Shown in pieces: positions 1 through 7,200 of a stretch of DNA of 9,355 bases; the stretch's first letter is position 1; every line of letters starts with the position of its first letter. The translations under genes and the position numbers were made by a program. Location of the stretch: positions 1 through 9,355 of the forward strand of contig CAKOHQ010000041.1 in NCBI GenBank assembly GCA_934085875.1. The letters are read 5' to 3'. The notes under the pieces were generated by a model that made no database searches, was not told where the DNA came from, and worked only from the letters and a program-made list of their open reading frames with translations. Source of the stretch: an uncultured Bacilli bacterium (GTDB lineage: Bacteria > Bacillota_I > Bacilli_A > RF39 > UBA660).

Positions 1-216
1 GAAGCTATGAAATCAAATGATAAAGTAGAGACTTTAGAAGACAAATCAAATACACAAGAAGTTGAAACTCCAAAAACATTTAATGATATTATTAGTGAAA
101 ATTCACTTTCAAATAAAAAAGAAGTTAAAACTCCTGTTACTAATATAGATAATGTTTCTTCTGATAAAGAAATAACTGATGATCAGTATTTTGATGATTT
201 TTTCCAAGATGAATAG
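1..216 (+). CDS. C-terminal end of an unidentified protein with a disordered acidic tail (5' partial)
   Basis: The reading frame is open from the first base of the window (Glu-Ala before the first visible Met), so this is most likely the 3' end of a longer gene; the ATG at position 7 has no ribosome binding site inside the window to support it as a start. The visible 71 residues are rich in Lys, Glu, Asp, Asn, Ser and Thr with no hydrophobic core, and look intrinsically disordered. The motif EVETP (DNA 61-75 region) recurs as EVKTP (DNA 121-135). The protein ends in an acidic-aromatic stretch, DDQYFDDFFQDE, before a TAG stop, which could be a short peptide docking motif. No family can be recognised from this tail. 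The gene ends at a hairpin terminator that it shares with the converging glycosyltransferase gene. Confidence 0.6.
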   Translation, partial: EAMKSNDKVETLEDKSNTQEVETPKTFNDIISENSLSNKKEVKTPVTNIDNVSSDKEITDDQYFDDFFQDE

Positions 217-258
217 AAAAGAAACTAAAGTATTTCGTCAAAACCTTTAGTTTCTTTT
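217..258. terminator. Bidirectional intrinsic terminator between convergent genes
   Basis: Positions 217-230 (core GAAACTAAAG at 221-230) pair with 245-258 (core CTTTAGTTTC at 245-254), giving about 14 bp with a 14-nt loop. The A-rich left base and T-rich right base supply a T-run in either direction, so the element can end transcription of both flanking genes. It overlaps the last codons and the stop codon of the minus-strand glycosyltransferase and begins directly after the TAG of the plus-strand gene. The stem has only a few G-C pairs, as expected in this AT-rich genome. Confidence 0.75.
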
Positions 259-1154
259 TCTATATATATTGGTCTTTTTTTTGTTTCAATATATGTTTTT
301 CCTAAGTACGTTCCGATAATACCGATAAATGATAATTGTAGTCCACCCATAAATAGTATTAATACTATAATTGATGCATATCCTGGTATATCTTTACCTA
401 ATAATAACGTTTTAAATATAATTACTAAAATATATATTAGTGAAATTAAACTAGTTATTATTCCTAGAATAAATGATATTTGTAGTGGTTTAATAGAGTA
501 ATTTGATATTCCTGTTAATGCATATTTTATTTGTTCTTTCATATTAAATTTACTTGTACCACTATATCTTTTTTCAACATTATAATACATATATTCTGTA
601 TTAAAACCTATCCATGAAAATATACCTTTACTAAATCTATTGGTTTCTGGTAAATATAATATTGTTTTTTTTACTATTTCATTAAACATTCTAAAATCGC
701 TAGCACCATCTATTAATTTTATATCTGATAATTTATTTATTAATTTATAAAATATATTTTTTGATATTCTATTGAAAAAACTTTCTTTATTTCTATTTTT
801 CATTACCATGGTTATTTGATCTACATTGTTATTTTTTTCTAAATAATTTAACATTTTCAATATATATTTTGGGTTTTGTTGTAAATCAGCATCTATTATA
901 CAAGTATATTTACCTGTGGATTTTTTTAATCCAGCATATATAGCAGCTTCTTTTCCAAAATTTCTACTAAAAGATATATACTTAATATTGTTCCTACTTA
1001 TACTTTTTATTTTTTCTAAAGTTTTATCTTTAGAACCGTCATCTATGTATATTATTTCATAATCTATATCGCTTAGAGTATTAACTAAGCTTTTATTCAT
1101 TTCTAATATATTACCTTCTTCATTATAAGCTGGTACTATAATACTTAATAACAT
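225..1154 (-). CDS. Family 2 glycosyltransferase with two C-terminal membrane helices (GtrB/YkcC/DPM1-like)
   Basis: This 309-residue protein resembles membrane-anchored family 2 glycosyltransferases that move a sugar from a nucleotide sugar onto undecaprenyl phosphate at the inner face of the membrane. The GT-A fold starts at once (SIIVPAYNEE, residues 4-13), with the nucleotide-binding DDGS at 38-41 and the metal-binding DADLQQNP at 88-95. The family signature RYSGTSKF lies at 196-203. Two hydrophobic segments at about 225-250 and 259-284 form the membrane anchor, followed by a short basic then acidic tail with the typical KRPIY. The start chosen is the ATG at 1154-1152: AGGAAGTGAT at 1168-1159 is a good Shine-Dalgarno for it, whereas the upstream GTG at 1163 lies inside that Shine-Dalgarno. 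The gene stands alone, divergent from ezrA. Similar proteins (GtrB, CsbB, YkoT) often work with a flippase and a second transferase; none is visible here. The sugar and acceptor cannot be read from the sequence. Confidence 0.9.
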   Translation of the reverse strand: MLLSIIVPAYNEEGNILEMNKSLVNTLSDIDYEIIYIDDGSKDKTLEKIKSISRNNIKYISFSRNFGKEAAIYAGLKKSTGKYTCIIDADLQQNPKYILKMLNYLEKNNNVDQITMVMKNRNKESFFNRISKNIFYKLINKLSDIKLIDGASDFRMFNEIVKKTILYLPETNRFSKGIFSWIGFNTEYMYYNVEKRYSGTSKFNMKEQIKYALTGISNYSIKPLQISFILGIITSLISLIYILVIIFKTLLLGKDIPGYASIIVLILFMGGLQLSFIGIIGTYLGKTYIETKKRPIYIEKETKGFDEIL

Positions 1155-1174
1155 ATTTATCACTTCCTAATCAG

Positions 1175-1183
1175 ATTATAACA
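1175..1183 (-). promoter_or_regulatory. Extended -10 promoter for the glycosyltransferase gene
   Basis: The minus strand reads TGTTATAAT, a perfect TG-n-TATAAT extended -10 element. No TTGACA-like -35 is visible 16-18 bp upstream, which an extended -10 can tolerate. Transcription would start around 1168, only about 14 nt before the ATG, so the leader is little more than the ribosome binding site. Confidence 0.6.
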
Positions 1184-1223
1184 TTTTTTTCTTAAATATT
1201 TTATCTTTTTTTTTATACTTTTA

Positions 1224-1229
1224 TATGAT
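1224..1229 (+). promoter_or_regulatory. Possible -10 box for ezrA
   Basis: TATGAT lies 30 bp upstream of the ezrA ATG and would place the transcript start near 1236, just ahead of the Shine-Dalgarno at 1244-1251. No convincing -35 is visible in the T-rich stretch 1200-1215, so the call rests on the -10 match and its position only. Confidence 0.4.
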
Positions 1230-1259
1230 AGAATTATTATTGTAGAGGAAGTGCTAAAT

Positions 1260-2975
1260 ATGAAGGATACTTATATATTATTTGGTATAACATATGGTAT
1301 TATAACAATTGGTTTGATAATTAGTATGTTTTTAATTGTTAGAAAACATATGAAGAATAAATTTGTTGATGCTTTAAAGATGTTAGAAAGAGATAAAAAT
1401 TTAATTATAAGTGCTTCAATATTAAGTGAATTAAATAAAGTTGAATCTTTAATTAATAATAAAGAGTTAGAAGCTAAATATAATATTTGGAAAGAAAAAT
1501 TTAAATCTATAAAAGATGTTGAAGTTCCTAAAATAACAGATGAATTGATAAGTGTTGAAGAATTAATAAAATCTAGAAAATATAGAACTATTGAAGAAGA
1601 ATTAGCTAAGATAGAACTTAATATTTATTTTGTTAAAAGTAAATCAAAATTTTTATTAGATGAAATAAAAGAAATAACAACTAGTGAAGAAAAGAATAGA
1701 GAGATTGTAACTAAATTAAAAGCAGATTATAGGGAAATATTTGTTAAATATAATAATAATAAAGAAGATTATGAAATAATATCTAGTCCTATTGAATTAC
1801 AGTTTGAAAATGTAGATAAATTATTTAATGCTTTTGAAGTTAGTATGGAAAATAATTTATATACTGAAGTAGGTAAGATAGTAAAGGCGTTGGATGATAC
1901 GATAGGTAATTTAAGTATTGTAATTGAGGAAGCTCCTAGTATAATATTAATGGGAAAAGTTTTAATTCCTAAAAAGATGAAAGATACGTATTCTATATAT
2001 GAGAAAATGGTTAAAGATGGATATAATTTAGATTATTTAAAAATAGAATATAATAAAGAAGAATCTTTAAAGAAAATTGCTGATGTTTTTGATAGATTGA
2101 ATGTTTTAAATTTAGTTGATTCAATATTTGAACTTAAAACAATATTAGATTATTATGATAATTTATATAATGATTTTGAAAGAGAAAAAGTTAGCAAAAA
2201 GATGTTTATTGAATATACTAGAACTATTGGTATAAGATGTAAAAAAATATTGGATATTATATTTAATATTACTAAAAAGATAGATGAAATTAAATATAGC
2301 TATGATTTAACTGATGATGAAGTAAAAATAATTGATGAAATATCTTTGTCTGGTAAAAGTATAAAAAGTGAATATGAAGCGATTATAGAAGATTATAGAA
2401 ATAAGTTATTTGCTTATTCTAAATTGTGTAAGCAGATGGAATTATTAAATTTAAAATTATCTAAGACTGAAGATAAGTTAGATTATACTTTGAAGAGTTT
2501 AGGTAGTTTAAAAGAAGATGAATTAAGAGCTAGAGAACAGTTAGAAGAAATAAAATCTATATTGTCTGATGCTAAAGAAAAGATAATATCATATAAGTTA
2601 CCAGTTATTCCTAAATGTTATTATATTGAATTAGAAGAGGCAACACTTGCAATTAGAGAAATGATAAAAGAAATGGCTGATAAACCTATTAATATAAAAA
2701 CATTAAATATAAGAGTAGATACTGCAAGAGATTTAGTATTAAAACTATATAATACTAGTAATGAAACAATAAAAACTGCTTGGATGGCAGAAAATGCTAT
2801 TGTATATGGTAATAGATATAGATATGGTAATAAAGAAATTAATGATGGATTAGAAAAAGCTAGTATAGCATTTATGAAAGGAAATTTTAAATTGTCTTTA
2901 GAAAATTCTATAAAAGCAATAAATATAGTTGAACCTGGAATACATAAAAGATTATTGGAAGCATATAAAAAATAA
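1260..2975 (+). CDS. ezrA: Septation ring formation regulator EzrA
   Basis: EzrA is a membrane-anchored protein that binds FtsZ and restrains or organises the division ring in low-GC Gram-positives. The 571-residue product has the family layout: one N-terminal transmembrane helix at about 5-27 followed by a basic stretch (RKHMKNK), then about 540 cytoplasmic residues that are Lys/Glu/Leu/Ile-rich and helical, as expected for the spectrin-like coiled-coil repeats. Length matches the usual 560-575. Near the C-terminus VYGNRYR (515-521) is the family's conserved NRYR patch, followed by the helix region ending INIVEPG. The B. subtilis patch as I recall it begins with Gln; here that position is Val. 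The ATG at 1260 is chosen because AGAGGAAG at 1244-1251 is its ribosome binding site; the GTG at 1251 overlaps that site. It is divergent from the glycosyltransferase and probably transcribed alone, possibly with read-through into the ATP-grasp gene 58 bp on, as no good terminator separates them. Confidence 0.93.
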   Translation: MKDTYILFGITYGIITIGLIISMFLIVRKHMKNKFVDALKMLERDKNLIISASILSELNKVESLINNKELEAKYNIWKEKFKSIKDVEVPKITDELISVEELIKSRKYRTIEEELAKIELNIYFVKSKSKFLLDEIKEITTSEEKNREIVTKLKADYREIFVKYNNNKEDYEIISSPIELQFENVDKLFNAFEVSMENNLYTEVGKIVKALDDTIGNLSIVIEEAPSIILMGKVLIPKKMKDTYSIYEKMVKDGYNLDYLKIEYNKEESLKKIADVFDRLNVLNLVDSIFELKTILDYYDNLYNDFEREKVSKKMFIEYTRTIGIRCKKILDIIFNITKKIDEIKYSYDLTDDEVKIIDEISLSGKSIKSEYEAIIEDYRNKLFAYSKLCKQMELLNLKLSKTEDKLDYTLKSLGSLKEDELRAREQLEEIKSILSDAKEKIISYKLPVIPKCYYIELEEATLAIREMIKEMADKPINIKTLNIRVDTARDLVLKLYNTSNETIKTAWMAENAIVYGNRYRYGNKEINDGLEKASIAFMKGNFKLSLENSIKAINIVEPGIHKRLLEAYKK

Positions 2976-3005
2976 TCTTTTTTTTGATTATAAATTAGTA
3001 TTATG

Positions 3006-3014
3006 TGGTAAAAT
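3006..3014 (+). promoter_or_regulatory. Possible extended -10 promoter for the ATP-grasp gene
   Basis: TGGTAAAAT matches TG-n-TAnAAT and lies 19 bp before the ATG, just ahead of the Shine-Dalgarno. A TTGATT at 2984-2989 could be a -35, but the spacer would be 19 bp. It is a weak to moderate candidate, so co-transcription from ezrA is equally possible. Confidence 0.4.
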
Positions 3015-3033
3015 AAATATAAAGGAGTAGTGT

Positions 3034-4038
3034 ATGAGTAATATAGGTTATAAGTTAAGGTGTTTAAAAAATATTAATTATGATAAAATGATTGGTGTTA
3101 TTAATAATATACATGATAAGACTAATAAAAATAGATTTTATTTGTTAATGGATATGATTAATTGTTCTAATAAATATGGTACTGGATATTATGATTATCA
3201 AGAGTTTGAGTTTTATAATTTAAATAGGGAAGAAAGAAAAACATACTTAACAAGAGTTAAGAATAATGCTATTGTTAAATTATTTAATGATAAAAATAAG
3301 TTTTATTTATTTGATAATAAATATGAATTTAATAAGTTGTTTGATAAGTATCTAAAAAGAGATTGGATGTTTTTAAATAATAATTATGATGAGTTTGTTA
3401 AATTTTGTGAGAGTAAGAATGAAATAATTGTTAAACCTGTTGATGGATGTGGTGGTGTTGGAGTAGAATTAATTCATGTTGATAAAAATAAATTAAAAAG
3501 TATTTATAATAAATTAGTTAAGAATAAACAATTGATTGTTGAAGAAAAAATTATTCAACATAAAGATATGGCAGAGTTAAATGATAGTAGTGTTAATACA
3601 TTAAGGATTGTTACTTATTATGATGGGATTGATATTCATATATTAAATGTTGTTTTGAAGATAGGTAATGGTGGAGTTACAGATAATTTTTCTTCTGGAA
3701 GTATGTATACATTTATTAAAGATGGTAAGATTATAGTACCTGCTATAGATAGAGAAGATAATATTTTTAAAGTACATCCTATAAGTCATATTAATTTAAT
3801 TGGTTATCATATTCCTAATTTTGATAAATGTATTAAATTAGTAAATGAATGTGCTAAAGTAGTACCTGATGTTAAATATGTAGGATGGGATGTTGCTATT
3901 GCTAAAAGTGGTGTTAGTTTAATTGAAGGTAATTGTTATCCTGGTATTTATCAAATTAAACCTAGTTTTGTTAGTAAAAAATGTGGTTTAGTTCCAATAT
4001 ATGAAGATGCTATGAAAATAAGAATTGACAAAATATAG
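3034..4038 (+). CDS. ATP-grasp protein, sugar-transfer-associated type (hexapeptide-transferase-like annotation)
   Basis: The 334-residue product looks like an ATP-grasp enzyme of the 'sugar-transfer associated' group (Pfam ATPgrasp_ST), which joins a carboxylate to an amine or hydroxyl through an acyl phosphate; members often sit in polysaccharide gene clusters but substrates are mostly unknown. Seen in the sequence: the ATP lysine in IVKP (K134) followed by the glycine-rich loop DGCGGVGVE (137-145); the adenine-contacting VEEKI (169-173); NTLRIVT (188-194); a GGVTDNFSSGS block that fits the phosphate/metal region; and GWDVAI (284-289) with LIEGNCYPG (296-304), where D286, E298 and N300 are the likely Mg-ATP ligands. 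The N-terminal 100 residues are basic and aromatic and less recognisable. There is no signal peptide or membrane helix, so it is cytosolic. AAGGAG at 3022-3027, 6 nt from the ATG, fixes the start. It is an orphan between ezrA and ileS, and the ileS promoter's -35 box lies in its last codons. Family assignment is fairly sure; biological role is not. Confidence 0.82.
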   Translation: MSNIGYKLRCLKNINYDKMIGVINNIHDKTNKNRFYLLMDMINCSNKYGTGYYDYQEFEFYNLNREERKTYLTRVKNNAIVKLFNDKNKFYLFDNKYEFNKLFDKYLKRDWMFLNNNYDEFVKFCESKNEIIVKPVDGCGGVGVELIHVDKNKLKSIYNKLVKNKQLIVEEKIIQHKDMAELNDSSVNTLRIVTYYDGIDIHILNVVLKIGNGGVTDNFSSGSMYTFIKDGKIIVPAIDREDNIFKVHPISHINLIGYHIPNFDKCIKLVNECAKVVPDVKYVGWDVAIAKSGVSLIEGNCYPGIYQIKPSFVSKKCGLVPIYEDAMKIRIDKI

Positions 4039-4053
4039 AGTTTATTTTATAAT
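4025..4053 (+). promoter_or_regulatory. Perfect consensus sigma-A promoter for the T-box/ileS transcript
   Basis: TTGACA at 4025-4030 and TATAAT at 4048-4053 are both exact consensus hexamers separated by exactly 17 bp. Transcription should start near 4060, at the beginning of the T-box leader. The -35 box is inside the last codons (Ile-Asp-Lys) of the ATP-grasp gene. A promoter this strong suits a gene whose output is set by attenuation in the leader. Confidence 0.9.
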
Positions 4054-4060
4054 TGATTTT

Positions 4061-4276
4061 GTAAAGCAAATGAAGAAGACGTTTTATAAAGAAATATTAT
4101 AGAGAATTTGTGGTTGGTGGAAACAAAGAATAGAGTATTTATAAATGTATCACTTTGGATGTGTTTTTCTGATAAGGAAAGAACGTTGATCGCGTTAAGA
4201 TTAATAAGATGATTTTAAATTCATAAAATAAGGTGGTACCACGAGTAATTTCGTCCTTATGTTTGTGGATTTTTTT
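4061..4276 (+). promoter_or_regulatory. T-box riboswitch leader of ileS (tRNA-Ile sensing)
   Basis: The leader senses uncharged tRNA-Ile and raises ileS expression. The hallmark T-box AGGTGGTACCACG is at 4231-4243. Its TGGT (4234-4237) pairs with the ACCA end of a tRNA whose discriminator base is A, as in tRNA-Ile. Stem I is visible as nested pairings: GAAGAA 4072-4077 with TTTTTC 4164-4169; TTTAT 4083-4087 with ATAAA 4141-4145; AAATA 4092-4096 with TATTT 4136-4140; and the apical hairpin TTTGT 4107-4111 with ACAAA 4123-4127, enclosing the conserved GGTTGGTGG loop. The specifier codon is most likely ATC at 4149-4151 (context GTATCAC), matching isoleucine. AACG 4182-4185 with CGTT 4192-4195 forms the small hairpin before the antiterminator. 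The antiterminator pairs ATAAGG 4228-4233 with CCTTAT 4255-4260 and ACG 4241-4243 with CGT 4252-4254 around the TGGTACC bulge. Confidence 0.93.
4239..4276 (+). terminator. Candidate T-box terminator competing with the antiterminator
   Basis: CCACGAGTA (4239-4247) can pair with TGTTTGTGG (4260-4268) as nine pairs, three of them G-U, around a 12-nt loop, followed one base later by seven T residues (4270-4276). It is mutually exclusive with the antiterminator because both use CCACG of the T-box. The usual partner, a downstream copy of AAGGACG for CGTCCTT, is absent. A weak alternative is TCCTT (4254-4258) pairing with GAGGA (4281-4285) of the ileS Shine-Dalgarno, which would give translational control. 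Confidence 0.5.
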
Positions 4277-4290
4277 AATGGAGGAAAGTT

Positions 4291-7200
4291 ATGGAAAAAT
4301 TTAGAGAGTTAGATAAAAGACAAGTACATGAAGTAGAAATGAATATTTTAAATAATTGGAAGAAAGAAGATATTTTAAATAAGACAATAGAAAATAGAAA
4401 AAACAATACTGATTGGGTATTTTATGATGGACCTGCAACTGCAAATGGAATGCCAGGACTTCATCATATGGTTGCAAAATTTTTAAAAGATTCATTTTGT
4501 AAATATCAAACTATGAAAGGACATAAAGTACTTAGAAAGGTTGGATGGGATACACATGGATTACCAGTAGAAGTTAATGTTGAGAAAAAGTTAGGATTTA
4601 CTGGTAAAAATGATATTGAAAAATATGGTATAGAAAAATTTAATAAATTATGTAAAGAAACTGTTTGGGATAATGAAAATGCGTTTAGAAGATTAACAGA
4701 AGAAATGGGACAATTTATTGATTTAGATAATAGATATATTACTTATGACAATAATTATATTGAAACAGAATGGTGGATATTAAAAAAATTCTTTGATGAA
4801 GGATTATTTTATGAAGGTGTTAAGATTATGCCTTGGTGTCCTAGATGTGGTACAGGACTTGCAAGTCATGAAGTTGCTCAAGGATATAAGGAAGTAGATG
4901 CTAATACTGTTATAGTACCTTTTAAATTAAAAGATAAAGATGAGTATTTTCTTGTTTGGACTACAACTCCTTGGACTTTAATATCTAACGTTGCATTATG
5001 CGTTAATCCTAATGAAAATTATATTTTAGTAGAATCTATGGGTTATAAATTTATAGTAGCAGAGGCTTTAGCTAATAATGTATTAGGTGATGATTATAAA
5101 GTTATTAAAACATTTAAGGGTAGTGAATTAGAATATACAGAATATGAACAATTAATTCCTAGTGATATAGAAGTAAATGGTAAAGGTTTCTTTGTTACTT
5201 GTGATACATATGTTACAATGACTGATGGTACTGGTATAGTTCATATTGCTCCTGCATTTGGTGAAGATGATGCTAAGGTTGGTAAAAGATATAAATTACC
5301 TTATGTAAATCCAGTAGGTGAAGATGCTAAATATACTGAAGGTTTATGGAAAGGTATGAATATCTTTGAAGCTGATTTAGAAGTAATAAAATGGTTAAAA
5401 GCAAATGATAAATTATTTAAGAAACAAAAAATTAAGCATGATTATCCACATTGTTGGAGATGTGATTCTCCTCTTGTATATTATTCAAGACCTAGTTACT
5501 ACTTAGAAGTTACAAAAATTAAAGATAAAATTATTGAACAAAATAAAACAGTTAATTGGTATCCATCATATGTTGGTGAAAAAAGATTTGGTAATTGGTT
5601 AGAAAATATGAATGATTGGGCTATATCAAGAAATAGATATTGGGGTACACCACTTCCTTTATGGAAATGTTCTTGCGGTCATATGGAAATGATTGGTTCT
5701 CGTAAAGAATTAAGTGAGAAAGCAATTGAAGATGTAAATATAGAAACAATTGATTTACATCGACCATACGTTGATGATATACATATTAAGTGTCCAGAAT
5801 GTGGTGAGGTAATGAACCGTGATAAATCTGTTATAGATTGTTGGTTTGATAGTGGTTCAATGCCATTTAGTCAATATCATTACCCATTTGAAAATAAAGA
5901 ATTATGGGAAAGTCAATATCCAGCAGATTTTATTGCAGAGGGAATTGACCAAACTAGAGGATGGTTTTATTCACTTCTTGTTATTGGAACATTCGTAACA
6001 GGAAAAAGTCCATATAAAAATGTGTTAGTAAACGAATTATTGTTAGATAAATATGGACATAAAATGCATAAGAGTAAAGGAAATGCTGTTGAGCCATTTA
6101 ATATTATTCAAAAATACGGTGCAGATACAGTTAGATGGTATTTAGCATACGTTAGTCCAACATGGACACCATTAAAATTTGATGAAGAAGGATTAAAAGA
6201 AGTACATTCTAAATTCTTTAATCCATTAAAAAATACATATTCATTCTTCCAAATGTATGCAAATATTGATAATATTGATATAAAAGAATGTAATGTTGAA
6301 ATTAAAAATAGAGAAGAAATAGATAAATGGATAATATCTAAATTTAATAAATTAGTACTTGATTGTACTGAATCCTATGATAAATATGATTTAAATGATG
6401 TTGTTAAAAGAATAACAAATTTTGTTTCAGATGATTTATCTAATTGGTATATAAGACGTAATAGAAATAGATTTTGGGCAAGCGATTTAGATAATAGCAA
6501 AAAGAGTGTTTATATAACAACTTATGAAATATTAACTGGAATATGTAAATTATGTGCTCCAATAATCCCATATACTACTGAAGAAATATATAAAGATTTA
6601 ACAAATGAAGAATCAGTTCATTTATGTGATTTTCCTAAATATGATGAAAGTTTAATAAATGAAGAAATAGAAGTTAAAATGGATTTAGTTAGAGATTTAA
6701 TTTCTACTGGTAGATATGTAAGAGAAGAAACAAAAATAAAGGTAAGACAACCAATTAGTGAATGTTTAATAGATGGTAAATATGAATCTATTTTAGGAGA
6801 TTTAGTAAATTTAATAAAAGAAGAATTAAATGTAAAAGAAGTTGTGTTTGTAAGTGATTTAACAAAATATATGAACTTTACAATTAAACCTAATTTTAAA
6901 GTATGTGGTGCTATGTTTGGATCTAAAATGAAAGATTATCAAACTGCATTAAATGATTTAAATAAGGATGATATTGATTTACTATTAAAAGAAGAAACAA
7001 TTACAATAGACTTTGATGGTGGAAGACTTGATATAACTCCTGATATGGTTGATGTTAGAATAGAAGCGAAAGAAGGATTTAATGTAGGTATGGTAAATAA
7101 TAAATTTATTATACTTAATACTAATTTAACTCGTGAATTATTATTAGAAGGATTAGCAAGAGAAGCGGTTAGTAAAATACAAAATTTAAGAAAAACAACT

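Larger units (their letters stand above)
1152..1262. repeat. Inverted repeat of the two divergent translation starts
   Basis: The minus strand at 1168-1152 reads AGGAAGTGATAAATATG and the plus strand at 1246-1262 reads AGGAAGTGCTAAATATG, 16 of 17 identical. Each copy contains a Shine-Dalgarno and the ATG of its own gene (glycosyltransferase and ezrA). The 77 bp between the copies are AT-rich and hold both promoters. It may be chance convergence of good start regions or an inverted duplication. Confidence 0.7.

Noticed and set aside
2972..2991. Possible terminator after ezrA (ATAATC, eight T, GATTAT)
   Set aside because: The T-run is in the loop and not after the stem, and the stem is six mostly A-T pairs followed by AAATTA, so it does not resemble an intrinsic terminator.
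4301..4495. Minus-strand 64-residue reading frame rich in Leu, Tyr and Phe
   Set aside because: It lies wholly inside ileS, has no ribosome binding site or promoter, and its composition is what the complement of this AT-rich gene would give.
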